From assembly GCA_022560555.1 (NCBI GenBank), contig JADFSZ010000108.1:1-6138 (forward strand): 6,138 nt of DNA. The letters run 5' to 3'. Made by a program: the position numbers and the translations under genes. This document shows, piece by piece, positions 1 to 6,037 of the stretch. This stretch comes from JADFSZ01 sp022560555 [NCBI: PVC group bacterium] (GTDB lineage Bacteria; GCA-001730085; JADFSZ01). The notes under the pieces are model-generated. The model ran no database searches and was not told the DNA's origin. It saw only the letters and a program-made list of their open reading frames with translations. How positions within the stretch are numbered: the first letter of the stretch is position 1; each line of letters opens with the position of its first letter.

Positions 1-45
1 CTGCGGTACAATTTCCTTCTTATATTTTTCTCTTAATCGTGCCAT
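1..45 (-). CDS. rplE: Ribosomal protein L5 (uL5), N-terminal fragment
   Basis: Only the first 15 codons are in the window; the gene runs off the left edge. They read MARLREKYKKEIVPQ, which is the usual opening of bacterial L5 (MARLKEKYxxExxP). L5 binds 5S rRNA and helps form the central protuberance of the large subunit. Its place directly after rplX is the standard spc-operon order and supports the call. The ATG lies 14 bases past the rplX stop. No Shine-Dalgarno sequence is visible in that gap; the nearest purine run (AAGGAA) is inside the end of rplX and too far upstream. Initiation is therefore probably coupled to rplX translation. The identification rests on a short stretch plus context. 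Confidence 0.9.
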   Translation of the reverse strand, partial: MARLREKYKKEIVPQ

Positions 46-59
46 GGCCGTTTTGCGAT

Positions 60-410
60 TTAAATCTCGATTTCCTTGCCGCGTTTTCTTATGACGCGAA
101 CCTTTTTACCGTCTTTTTCTTTCGTCCCCGCGCGTCCGGACGTACTACTTTTTTCATCCCAAAGCGTAAGGTTCGATATATGAATGGAACCTTCTTTTTC
201 AATAATGCCGCCTTTTTCATTTTGCTCACTCGGCCGCATAGCTTTTTTCACCATATTGAGACTTTGAACAAAAACACGCCCTCGCACCAAATCTATGCGA
301 AGAATTGTTCCCGTTTTTCCCTTTTCCTTGCCCGCGTTCACCACAACAACGTCATTTCTCTTTAATCTCGTTTTAAACTTTGACGATGCGTTATTTTTTT
401 TAAATATCAT
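60..410 (-). CDS. rplX: Ribosomal protein L24 (uL24)
   Basis: L24 is an early 23S rRNA-binding protein that nucleates 50S assembly. The 116-residue product has the N-terminal KOW domain at about residues 16-50, with the core VVVVNAGKEKGKTGTI (21-36). The family block NMVKKAMRP follows at 52-60, then GGIIEKEGSIHISNL (67-81) and the terminal DGKKVRVIRKRGKEI segment. Typical bacterial L24 is about 100-105 residues; the excess here is a basic leader of roughly ten residues before the KOW domain. No internal Met offers a shorter start, and AAGGAAG sits 7 bases before this ATG, so the longer form is well supported. The gene starts 13 bases after the rplN stop, whose TAA overlaps the purine run that serves as ribosome binding site. 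Confidence 0.97.
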   Translation of the reverse strand: MIFKKNNASSKFKTRLKRNDVVVVNAGKEKGKTGTILRIDLVRGRVFVQSLNMVKKAMRPSEQNEKGGIIEKEGSIHISNLTLWDEKSSTSGRAGTKEKDGKKVRVIRKRGKEIEI

Positions 411-423
411 GTGTAATCTTCCT

Positions 424-792
424 TTAAACTACTTCCGGGGCTAACGATACGATTTTCATAAAATTTTTGTCGCGCAGCTCCCGGGCGACAGGACCAAAAA
501 TACGTGTTCCCCGCGGATTGTTCTTGTCATCAATAATCACAGCCGCATTTTTATCAAAACGTAGATAAGATCCGTCATCGCGCCTGGTAGGGCTTTTCGT
601 CCTCACGATAACCGCTTTCACGACTTCTCCCTTTTTGACCTGCCCTCCGGGAATCGCGACTTTAACGGAGCAAACGATAATGTCTCCGATACAAGCATAA
701 CGTCGTTTGGATCCGCCCAACACCTTAATACACCCAATAACTTTTGCGCCGCTATTATCGGCAACTCCCAATCTTGATTGCGCTTGAATCAC
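424..792 (-). CDS. rplN: Ribosomal protein L14 (uL14), GTG start
   Basis: L14 binds 23S rRNA near the subunit interface and forms an intersubunit bridge with 16S rRNA; it also contacts L19. The 122-residue product is of normal length and well conserved: [17 protein letters not shown] at the N-terminus, [15 protein letters not shown] (36-50), and the L14 signature [20 protein letters not shown] (84-103) followed by RELR. The start codon is GTG, inferred because the family begins MIQ directly before the conserved VADNSGAK block, and GGAG lies 5 bases upstream inside rpsQ. The GTG overlaps the rpsQ TGA by 4 bases (GTGA), so the two are almost certainly translationally coupled. In many bacteria this gene opens the separate spc operon; here there is no room for a promoter outside the rpsQ coding region. 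Confidence 0.98.
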   Translation of the reverse strand: MIQAQSRLGVADNSGAKVIGCIKVLGGSKRRYACIGDIIVCSVKVAIPGGQVKKGEVVKAVIVRTKSPTRRDDGSYLRFDKNAAVIIDDKNNPRGTRIFGPVARELRDKNFMKIVSLAPEVV

Positions 793-1094
793 ACTTTTTC
801 TCCGAGAGTTTCAGGTTTTTTAATTTCAGCTTCTTGGCGCAGTCTTTTCGCCTTTTGCAAAACTTTAACCAATCGCCACCGTTTGTCTTTCGATAATGGA
901 CGTGTCTCCATAATCAAAACTTTATCACCCTCGTTTGATGTGTTCTTTTCATCATGCGTTTTAAAATTTTTATAACGCTTTATCACCTTGCTGTATCGCG
1001 GGTGTTTCACGCGTGACTCAACGCGAACCACAATTGTTTTCTGCATCTTATCACTGACAACAACCCCTTTTTTCTGTCTTCGAATACCGCTCAT
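789..1094 (-). CDS. rpsQ: Ribosomal protein S17 (uS17) with C-terminal tail
   Basis: S17 is a primary binder of the 5' domain of 16S rRNA in the small subunit and has an OB-fold. The core covers residues 5-80: [19 protein letters not shown], then [13 protein letters not shown], and the family signature [18 protein letters not shown] (56-73). The product is 101 residues, longer than the common 80-90. The extra length is a charged tail ([21 protein letters not shown] region) with no recognised function. The strong ribosome binding site GGAGGGG lies 7 bases before the ATG, inside the end of rpmC, and the ATG overlaps the rpmC TGA by 4 bases (ATGA). The tail also carries the GGAG that serves the next gene, rplN, so part of its codon choice may be constrained by that signal (inference). 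Confidence 0.97.
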   Translation of the reverse strand: MSGIRRQKKGVVVSDKMQKTIVVRVESRVKHPRYSKVIKRYKNFKTHDEKNTSNEGDKVLIMETRPLSKDKRWRLVKVLQKAKRLRQEAEIKKPETLGEKV

Positions 1095-1309
1095 GACGAT
1101 TCCCCTCCGGGCGCGAACACATTTTTCTCATTCATTGAAGTCATAACTTTCGCGATATCTTTACGGATAGCCGAAAGCCTAGAAGTGTTTTCTAATTGTC
1201 CCGTTTTGTGCTGACAACGCAAATTAAAATATTCTTGCCGTAATTCCGACATTTTCTGTTTTCGCTCGTCTGCGGTTAGTTCTCTTATTTCTTTATATGT
1301 CGCCATCAT
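1091..1309 (-). CDS. rpmC: Ribosomal protein L29 (uL29)
   Basis: L29 is a small helical-hairpin protein at the polypeptide exit of the 50S subunit, next to L23, where it contributes to the docking area for trigger factor and SRP. The 72-residue product shows the usual two helices: [19 protein letters not shown] at the start, then [19 protein letters not shown] and the diagnostic [16 protein letters not shown] (42-57). Two ATG codons are adjacent at the start (1309 and 1306). AAGGA lies 5 bases before the first and 8 before the second, so the second gives the more usual spacing and the true product may begin MATYKE; the sequence cannot decide. A short Gly/Ser-ended tail (APGGESS) contains the ribosome binding site of rpsQ. 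The rplP stop is 18 bases upstream. Confidence 0.96.
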   Translation of the reverse strand: MMATYKEIRELTADERKQKMSELRQEYFNLRCQHKTGQLENTSRLSAIRKDIAKVMTSMNEKNVFAPGGESS

Positions 1310-1327
1310 TCCCGTCCTTCAGTCTCT

Positions 1328-1741
1328 CTAGTGATGCCGGTACGCAAATTTAGTTTTTAATGACAATTTTTGGCTTGCCAGCCGCATCGCTTCCTTGGCA
1401 AGTTCCAAAGGAATACCGGCAACTTCAAATATTATTTTTCCGGGCTTAATTTTCGCCTCAAACCCTTCGGGATTCCCCTTCCCTTTTCCCATGCGCGTTT
1501 CTGCCGGTTTACGCGTAAAGGGTTGATCCGGAAAAATCCGAATCCAGATCTTTCCGCCTTTGCGTGTTGATCTGGTTAGAGCCACACGGGCCGCTTCAAT
1601 CTCCTTTTGATTGAGTCGCCCCGGAGACAAAGACTGAAGACCATATTCACCAAAAGCAACATAGGTTCCTGAAGTCGCTTTCCCCTTGGTCCGCCCTGTT
1701 TGAATTTTCCTATACTTTATTCTTTTTGGCGTGAGTGCCAT
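1328..1741 (-). CDS. rplP: Ribosomal protein L16 (uL16)
   Basis: L16 binds 23S rRNA close to the A-site tRNA and is needed for late 50S maturation and peptidyl-transferase function. The 137-residue product matches the family throughout: [12 protein letters not shown] at the N-terminus, [11 protein letters not shown] (28-38), the block [13 protein letters not shown] (62-74), [10 protein letters not shown] (83-92) and the helix [18 protein letters not shown]. Arg83 sits where Escherichia coli has the hydroxylated Arg81. The usual FPDKP reads FPDQP here. The gene overlaps the end of rpsC by 32 bases in another frame. The start is still secure: a full AGGAGG lies 8 bases upstream inside rpsC, and the family N-terminus begins right at this Met. 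Confidence 0.98.
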   Translation of the reverse strand: MALTPKRIKYRKIQTGRTKGKATSGTYVAFGEYGLQSLSPGRLNQKEIEAARVALTRSTRKGGKIWIRIFPDQPFTRKPAETRMGKGKGNPEGFEAKIKPGKIIFEVAGIPLELAKEAMRLASQKLSLKTKFAYRHH

Positions 1742-2420
1742 TTTTTCGCCCTCCTGAAAAGGCTGCGTTCATGAGCTCTTGTCGATGCTCAAACCAATCT
1801 AAAATCTCGCCTTTATAAATCCAAACCTTGACCCCGATCAAGCCAAAAGTAGTTTTGGCTTCGGCAAACCCATAATCAATGTCCGCACGAAATGTATGTA
1901 AAGGAATCTTTCCCTCTTTATAGCCTTCTGATCTCGCAATTTCCGATCCTCCCAAACGACCGCTGCAGAGCACCTTAATCCCAAGGGCACCGTTCGTTAA
2001 AGACATTCTCATTGTTTTCTTAATCACACGTTTAAAGGAAGCCCTCTTCACCAATTGAGCGGCAATTCCTTCAGCCACTAACTGCGCGTTGATATGTTGA
2101 TTCTTAATTTCAACGATATCAATCAAAACCTCTTTTTCCGTAAATTGTCCGAGATCATCTTTTAATTTGTCCACTTCGGAACCTTTTCGTCCGATAATAA
2201 TTCCCGGTCGTGCCGTATGAATGATCACACGAACTTTTTCACCCATACGCTCAATCTCAACCTTGGGGACACCGGCAAAAGTCAATTTTTTCAATACATA
2301 ACGCCGGATTTTTAAATCTTCATGAAGAAGCGCCGCGTAATCCTTTTTTGAAAACCATCGTGATTGCCAATCCTTGGAGATGCCTATTCGTATACCGTAT
2401 GGGTGAATCTTTTGACCCAT
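1710..2420 (-). CDS. rpsC: Ribosomal protein S3 (uS3)
   Basis: S3 sits in the 30S head at the mRNA entry channel and takes part in mRNA unwinding together with S4 and S5. The 236-residue length is normal. It begins [18 protein letters not shown], has a type II KH domain at about 39-107 with the nucleic-acid-binding loop GIIIGRKG (73-80), and has the C-terminal domain with [15 protein letters not shown] (153-167) and [20 protein letters not shown] (173-192), then [11 protein letters not shown] basic tail ([11 protein letters not shown]) ends the protein and is read through the first codons of rplP. The ATG follows the rplV TAA with no spacer (TAAATG). The ribosome binding site is AGGGAG inside the last codons of rplV, which suggests termination-reinitiation coupling. 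Confidence 0.98.
   Translation of the reverse strand: MGQKIHPYGIRIGISKDWQSRWFSKKDYAALLHEDLKIRRYVLKKLTFAGVPKVEIERMGEKVRVIIHTARPGIIIGRKGSEVDKLKDDLGQFTEKEVLIDIVEIKNQHINAQLVAEGIAAQLVKRASFKRVIKKTMRMSLTNGALGIKVLCSGRLGGSEIARSEGYKEGKIPLHTFRADIDYGFAEAKTTFGLIGVKVWIYKGEILDWFEHRQELMNAAFSGGRKNGTHAKKNKV
1750..1755 (-). promoter_or_regulatory. Ribosome binding site of rplP inside rpsC
   Basis: A full AGGAGG lies 8 bases before the rplP ATG. It encodes part of Ser-Gly-Gly-Arg near the S3 C-terminus. It is the strongest such site in the window and lets rplP start 32 bases before rpsC ends. Confidence 0.85.
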
Positions 2421-2825
2421 TTATGTCTCCCTCTCTTTTTTATGGCCTTGTTCGGCCTTGGACTCCGGCTCCGCAGTTTTTCCGGGAGAAATCTTCTTGT
2501 CTAATTCAATCGTAATATGACTTGTTCTTTTAATAATTTCTGTCGCGCGTCCCATCGCCCGGGGAAGAAATCTTTTAGAAGACGGGCCTTCATTCGCGTA
2601 TATACGGCTGATGAATAAAGTATTCGCGTCAACATCTTCTTCTTTGTTTTTAGCGTTGGCAACGGCCGATGTGAGAATTTCATGAAGAATGGATGCGGCG
2701 CGTTTTTTGGTGAATGTCAGGATATTGAAAGCATCATTCACGTTTTTGCCCCTTATCAGACCAAGAACCATCCGTACTTTATTCGGCGTAATACGCATAT
2801 ATTGTGCTTTGGCAACAGAAATCAT
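2421..2825 (-). CDS. rplV: Ribosomal protein L22 (uL22) with C-terminal tail
   Basis: L22 binds several 23S rRNA domains, and its long beta-hairpin lines the peptide exit tunnel, where it affects macrolide binding and stalling peptides. The core is residues 1-110: SVAKAQYMRITPNKVRMVLG, LIRGKNVNDAFNIL, and the hairpin region RIYANEGPSSKRFLPRAMGR (74-93) followed by ATEIIKRTSHITIEL. Bacterial L22 is usually about 110-120 residues. The extra part here is a hydrophilic tail (about 110-134) rich in Lys, Glu and Pro that looks disordered. The ATG is 13 bases after the rpsS stop. Its ribosome binding site is weak (GGGA, 6 bases upstream), so coupling to rpsS is likely. The last codons provide the binding site for rpsC. 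Confidence 0.97.
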   Translation of the reverse strand: MISVAKAQYMRITPNKVRMVLGLIRGKNVNDAFNILTFTKKRAASILHEILTSAVANAKNKEEDVDANTLFISRIYANEGPSSKRFLPRAMGRATEIIKRTSHITIELDKKISPGKTAEPESKAEQGHKKERET

Positions 2826-2838
2826 CTTATGTCCCGTC

Positions 2839-3135
2839 TTATTTCTTCGGTGGCGGTTTTCCTTTATCGCCTTTACCGGTCACCGTATGCATCTTAAACG
2901 TTCGAGTAGGGGCAAACTCACCAAGCTTATGGCCAACCATATTTTCCGTAATGTAGACCGTGATAAACTTTCGTCCGTTATGAATATTAAAATTATGACC
3001 CACAAATTCCGGTGTGATTGTTGAACTACGCGCCCATGTTTTGATGCTCCTGGTTTCACCTGTACTCATTAATTTTTGAATTTTCTTGAGCAGCTTTTCA
3101 TCAACATACGGCCCCTTTTTAATTGAACGACTCAT
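2839..3135 (-). CDS. rpsS: Ribosomal protein S19 (uS19)
   Basis: S19 lies in the 30S head, forms a complex with S13, and contacts the 50S subunit through an intersubunit bridge. The 98-residue product carries the expected [19 protein letters not shown] opening, the [19 protein letters not shown] block (31-49), [20 protein letters not shown] (51-70) and the signature GEFAPTRTF (72-80). The terminal stretch ends in the motif [11 protein letters not shown], a basic Pro-rich tail slightly longer than the shortest family members. A good ribosome binding site (AGGAG) sits 6 bases before the ATG in a 23-base gap after rplB, the longest gap inside the cluster. rplB-rpsS-rplV is the canonical order. 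Confidence 0.98.
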   Translation of the reverse strand: MSRSIKKGPYVDEKLLKKIQKLMSTGETRSIKTWARSSTITPEFVGHNFNIHNGRKFITVYITENMVGHKLGEFAPTRTFKMHTVTGKGDKGKPPPKK

Positions 3136-3158
3136 AAAATACTCCTATGCACCTGCCG

Positions 3159-4010
3159 TTAAGCAAGCCCTTTCTTTTTTAATCTTTTTGGGATACGGCG
3201 CTGTATAATATGCGAACTATCTTTTCTTTTGTCTCTTGTTTTGAGCCCTTTTGAGATCTGGCCCCAAAGAGAACAAGGATGACGTCCTCCGGCCGTTTTT
3301 CCTTCCCCACCGCCTAAAGGGTGGTCAACGGGGTTCATGGCACGTGGACGTGTTCTCGGGCGGCGTCCCTTCCAACGGGAATGTCCGGCTTTACCCCCAC
3401 AAATTCCGCGATGTTCACTATTCCCGACCTGTCCGATCGTCGCCCTACAATCCTGATGAATCAGACGTACTTCGCCGGACGGAAGCTTAATATGAACAGA
3501 CAAACCTTCCTTTGCCAAAACTTGAGCCTGAGTGCCTGCGCTTCTAACGAGTTTGGCACCGGCTCCTTTTCTCAGTTCAATATTATGAACAAACGTACCG
3601 GGAGGAATGTCTGATAATTTCATGGTGTTCCCAACATCAATGGGGATTTTCTCTCCCGATAAAACACGTCCGTTGACCCCAAGACCCTGCGGGGCCAGGA
3701 TATAACTCTTCTGGCCGTCCTGATACACCAATTGTGCGATACGGCTCGTTCGATTAGGATCATATTCAATGGATTCAACTCTACCGAAAATTGTATCCTT
3801 AGAGCGAACGAAATCAATTTCACGATATTTCCGTTTATGACCGCCTCCCAAACATTTCACCGTGAGGTGCCCATAATTATTGCGTCCGCCGGAACGCTTT
3901 ATGGGCTTCGTCAGACTTTTGAGCGGTGTTGACTTTGTAATTTCTTCAAACCCATGGCCCAAGCGGTGTCTGATGCCCGGACTCGTTGGTTTATATTTTT
4001 TTATAGCCAC
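3159..4010 (-). CDS. rplB: Ribosomal protein L2 (uL2), GTG start
   Basis: L2 is a primary 23S rRNA binder near the peptidyl-transferase centre and is required for subunit joining and peptide-bond formation. The 283-residue product has the OB-like N-terminal half (GGGHKRKYREIDF at 55-67; YILAPQGL at 103-110) and the SH3-like C-terminal half (GTFVHNIELRKGAGAKLVRS at 138-157; GICGGKAGHSRWKGRRPRTR at 202-221). The nearly invariant loop reads MNPVDHPLGGGEG (225-237); Asp229 and His230 correspond to E. coli Asp228/His229, but the next His of that motif is Leu232. HPCSLWG (244-250) has Leu where HP(C/V)SPWG is usual. The start is GTG, with AAGGAGA 6 bases upstream overlapping the rplW stop. Length exceeds the common 273-277 because of a basic C-terminal end (RIPKRLKKKGLA). 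Confidence 0.98.
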   Translation of the reverse strand: MAIKKYKPTSPGIRHRLGHGFEEITKSTPLKSLTKPIKRSGGRNNYGHLTVKCLGGGHKRKYREIDFVRSKDTIFGRVESIEYDPNRTSRIAQLVYQDGQKSYILAPQGLGVNGRVLSGEKIPIDVGNTMKLSDIPPGTFVHNIELRKGAGAKLVRSAGTQAQVLAKEGLSVHIKLPSGEVRLIHQDCRATIGQVGNSEHRGICGGKAGHSRWKGRRPRTRPRAMNPVDHPLGGGEGKTAGGRHPCSLWGQISKGLKTRDKRKDSSHIIQRRIPKRLKKKGLA

Positions 4011-4022
4011 AAACGTATCTCC

Positions 4023-4304
4023 TTAAACAAACTCAATCTTTTCGCCTTTATGAAGTGTCACAATCGCTTTTTTCCACGAGGATGTCATCCCCGCTTGCTG
4101 GCGCATTCTTTTCATCTTCCCCCGGACATTCATCGTGTTCACATTTTTAACTTTTACTTTAAAAATATGCTGAACCGCTTTTTTAATATCAATCTTGTTT
4201 GCGTCCTTATGCACGCGAAAAACGTACTTTCCCTTCTCCTGAAGAGAAGTTCCTTTTTCCGTAACCGCCGGCGTAACTATTGTCTGATACACTGATCGAA
4301 TCAT
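4023..4304 (-). CDS. rplW: Ribosomal protein L23 (uL23)
   Basis: L23 surrounds the 50S exit tunnel with L29 and provides the main docking point for trigger factor and SRP. The 93-residue product is of usual size. It shows TPAVTEKGTSLQEKGKYVFRV (11-31) and ANKIDIKKAVQHIFKVKVKNVNT (35-57), the latter being the helix and strand typical of the family. Then follow the RNA-binding loop rich in Arg/Lys/Met (59-72) and SWKKAIVTLHKGEKIEF (76-92), the family signature. The ATG lies 12 bases after the rplD stop. A GAGAG run about 8 bases upstream is a moderate ribosome binding site. It sits between rplD and rplB, as in nearly all bacteria. Confidence 0.97.
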   Translation of the reverse strand: MIRSVYQTIVTPAVTEKGTSLQEKGKYVFRVHKDANKIDIKKAVQHIFKVKVKNVNTMNVRGKMKRMRQQAGMTSSWKKAIVTLHKGEKIEFV

Positions 4305-4316
4305 ATTAAAACTCTC

Positions 4317-4976
4317 TTATGATTGGGGCGTCTTCGCATGCATTCGATGTATCGGAGCTTTGAGCCTGTCTGTTAAATCCAGTATAGCTTCTTTGGTAAA
4401 AACAACGTGTTTTAGCTCTAAAAGATGAAGCGCGTTGATGTCTTTTACTTCTTTTAGCTTAATTTTCTTTAAATTTTTTGCCGAATGATACAAATTCCCT
4501 TCGATTTTTCTGACCACAACAAGCGCGTTTGAAGCCACTTCTATATTGGCCAACAATTGAGAAAAATTCTTACTACTGACCTCTTTTATTTCAAGCGCTT
4601 CCAGGATTCTGAGAGATTTATCTTGAACAATCACTCTTAAAGCGGACTGACATGCAAGACGCTTAACTTTTCTCGGTAACGTTCTTCGATAGCTTCTCGG
4701 GGTCGGCCCAAAAACGACTCCGCCGCCTCTCCAAATAGGTGAAGACGCCCGCCCGGCACGCGCGTTACCTGTGCCCTTTTGCCGCCAAGGCTTGGCCGTG
4801 CTTTTCGCAATTTCTCCCCGCTCTTTTGTATCCGCCGAACCTTGTCTCTTGTTCCCTCGATAAATTTTAATACTCTCGGCAAGGACAGACCGGTGAGGTT
4901 TTCCGGAAAAAACACCATCATCGAGATCAACGGATCCGACGACTTTCCCGCTTTGATTCACAACATCCCATTTCAT
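4317..4976 (-). CDS. rplD: Ribosomal protein L4 (uL4)
   Basis: L4 is an early 23S rRNA-binding assembly protein whose extended loop reaches the exit-tunnel constriction opposite L22. In E. coli it also represses its own operon by binding the S10 leader. The 219-residue product has the loop signature KPWRQKGTGNARAGRASSP (62-80), then WRGGGVVFGPTPRSY (82-96) and LPRKVKRLACQSALRVIV. A Rossmann-like C-terminal half follows (VVVRKIEGN; LHLLELKHVVFTKEAILDL). The segment before the loop, GSADTKERGEIAKST, is diverged from the usual RQGTxxTKTRGEVxGGGR form. The ATG is the first possible start in frame (an in-frame stop lies just upstream) and follows the rplC stop by 10 bases. No Shine-Dalgarno sequence is seen in the gap, so coupling to rplC is likely. 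Confidence 0.97.
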   Translation of the reverse strand: MKWDVVNQSGKVVGSVDLDDGVFSGKPHRSVLAESIKIYRGNKRQGSADTKERGEIAKSTAKPWRQKGTGNARAGRASSPIWRGGGVVFGPTPRSYRRTLPRKVKRLACQSALRVIVQDKSLRILEALEIKEVSSKNFSQLLANIEVASNALVVVRKIEGNLYHSAKNLKKIKLKEVKDINALHLLELKHVVFTKEAILDLTDRLKAPIHRMHAKTPQS

Positions 4977-4986
4977 AAATCACGCA

Positions 4987-5643
4987 TTACACTTTCTTTT
5001 TTGACGTATTGAGCTTTTTGACTGCTTGCCTGATCATCACCACGTTGTTTATTTTACCCGGCACGGATCCTTCAATATAAATTAAACCCTCGGACTTTTT
5101 AATATGGGCCACTCTTAGGCTCTGAACAGTCACGTCCTTGCCTCCCATACGTCCGGGCATCTTTTTGCCCCTTTTAATGTTCCCAGGGTTCGTTCCTGCT
5201 CCGGCACTTCCCATATGGCGTGTCCAGCGATGTCCATGGCTGGCTTTGAGTCCTGAAAAATTATGACGCTTCACCACACCCTGAAACCCTTTTCCGATTG
5301 TTTGCCCCGTGATATCAACATAATCGTTGGGTTGAAAAATATCTACTTCAATATCTTGGCCGACTTCATAGTTGTCCACATTGTCCAGGCGAATTTCACG
5401 AATAACTTTCTTCGGCGTAACTTTATGCTTTTTAAAGTGCCCAAGCTCCGGTTTGTTTAATCGCGATTCCAATACATCCAGAAATCCAATTTGAAGAGCG
5501 TTATACCCATCCACGGCCTCTTCTTTCTTTCGGATCACGGAACAAGGGCCGGCTTTGAGCAATGTCACAGGAATAATGGTTCCGTCTTCGCGGAACAATT
5601 GTGTCATTCCGATTTTTTTCGCTAATATTCCCATTCGATTCAT
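4987..5643 (-). CDS. rplC: Ribosomal protein L3 (uL3)
   Basis: L3 is one of the first proteins to bind 23S rRNA, near its 3' end; its central loop reaches toward the peptidyl-transferase centre. The 218-residue product begins MNRMGILAKKIGMTQLF, matching the family opening, and contains GKGFQGVVKRHNFSGLKASHG (117-137), GKKMPGRMGGKDVTVQSL (159-176) and the final VPGKINNVVMIR strand. Candidate starts are the ATG at 5655, GTG at 5652, and ATGs at 5643 and 5634. The one at 5643 is chosen because GGTGAG lies 4-5 bases before it, while the first Met has no such site and would add a non-homologous MVSD. Ala149 occupies the place of the Gln that is methylated in E. coli (GQNQTPG there, GAGTNPG here). 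The rpsJ stop is 15 bases upstream. Confidence 0.96.
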   Translation of the reverse strand: MNRMGILAKKIGMTQLFREDGTIIPVTLLKAGPCSVIRKKEEAVDGYNALQIGFLDVLESRLNKPELGHFKKHKVTPKKVIREIRLDNVDNYEVGQDIEVDIFQPNDYVDITGQTIGKGFQGVVKRHNFSGLKASHGHRWTRHMGSAGAGTNPGNIKRGKKMPGRMGGKDVTVQSLRVAHIKKSEGLIYIEGSVPGKINNVVMIRQAVKKLNTSKKKV

Positions 5644-5647
5644 GTCA

Positions 5648-5653
5648 CTCACC
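5648..5653 (-). promoter_or_regulatory. Ribosome binding site of rplC (decides the start)
   Basis: GGTGAG lies 4 bases before the ATG at 5643. It overlaps the alternative ATG at 5655 and the GTG at 5652, so those are less likely starts. The match to anti-Shine-Dalgarno is moderate; the ATG at 5634 (MGILAKKIGM) remains an alternative, though its spacing would be long. Confidence 0.6.
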
Positions 5654-5658
5654 ATCTG

Positions 5659-5979
5659 TTATAACTTAATTTCAATATCCACTCCGGCCGGCATATTAAG
5701 CTTCATGAGAGCATCAACTGTTTTTGCCGTCGGGTTGACGATATCAATCAAACGCTTATGCGTGCGCATCTCAAACTGTTCGCGTGACGTTTTATTCACA
5801 TGCGGGCTTCTTAAGACACAAAATTTCTCGATTTTTGTCGGTAACGGCACCGGTCCTATCACGTAAGCTCCTGTGTTTTTCGCCGTGTCAACAATATCTT
5901 TCGTAGATTGATCAAGAGAGCGGCAATCATAGCCTCTTAAACGTATTCGAATCACTTGCTGTTTAACTTTTGTAGTCAT
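5659..5979 (-). CDS. rpsJ: Ribosomal protein S10 (uS10)
   Basis: S10 belongs to the 30S head; as NusE it also joins the transcription antitermination complex with NusB and links NusG to the ribosome. The 106-residue product is of normal length. It reads [20 protein letters not shown] (10-29), [20 protein letters not shown] (41-60, including the family signature), [20 protein letters not shown] (65-84) and ends [11 protein letters not shown]. The open frame extends 30 codons further upstream, but that part is hydrophobic, low in complexity and unrelated to S10, and lies in the intergenic repeat region. The ATG at 5979 has GGAG 5 bases before it and fits family length. It is the first gene of the S10 operon, about 110 bases after tuf. 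Confidence 0.98.
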   Translation of the reverse strand: MTTKVKQQVIRIRLRGYDCRSLDQSTKDIVDTAKNTGAYVIGPVPLPTKIEKFCVLRSPHVNKTSREQFEMRTHKRLIDIVNPTAKTVDALMKLNMPAGVDIEIKL

Positions 5980-5984
5980 TATCA

Positions 5985-5988
5985 CTCC
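5985..5988 (-). promoter_or_regulatory. Ribosome binding site of rpsJ (decides the start)
   Basis: GGAG lies 5 bases before the ATG at 5979. It selects this start over the upstream in-frame extension, which runs through the repeat region and has no S10 similarity. Confidence 0.8.
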
Positions 5989-6023
5989 GTAATTTGTAAA
6001 TGGTACTTGGTAAATGGTTGAAA
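5989..6023. repeat. Heptanucleotide-periodic repeat, left arm of an inverted pair
   Basis: Read on the plus strand, this stretch falls into consecutive 7-base units after an initial GT: AATTTGT, AAATGGT, ACTTGGT, AAATGGT, and then TGAAA. The units share the form AAwTkGT. The 9-mer GTAAATGGT occurs twice, 14 bases apart. The stretch is the inverted partner of 6060-6080. Its outer end touches the ribosome binding site of rpsJ. The period of seven is seen directly; the origin by slippage or as a dispersed repeat is inference. Confidence 0.6.
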
Positions 6024-6037
6024 ACTGTAAAGAATAA

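Noticed and set aside
39-365. Plus-strand open frame of 108 codons opposite rplX
   Set aside because: It is a shadow of rplX, Phe-rich from reading Lys codons in reverse, with no family resemblance.
2689-3024. Plus-strand open frame of 111 codons opposite rplV and rpsS
   Set aside because: It lies wholly antisense to two well-conserved genes, crosses their junction and has no recognisable domain.
3954-4295. Plus-strand open frame of 113 codons opposite rplW
   Set aside because: Antisense shadow of rplW and the start of rplB; its composition is explained by the complementary coding strand.
4637-4930. Second minus-strand frame of 97 codons inside rplD
   Set aside because: Out-of-frame reading of L4, whose frame is fully supported by conserved motifs through the same bases.
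5555-5866. Plus-strand open frame of 103 codons across the rplC-rpsJ junction
   Set aside because: Antisense to conserved coding sequence on both sides; no supporting motif.
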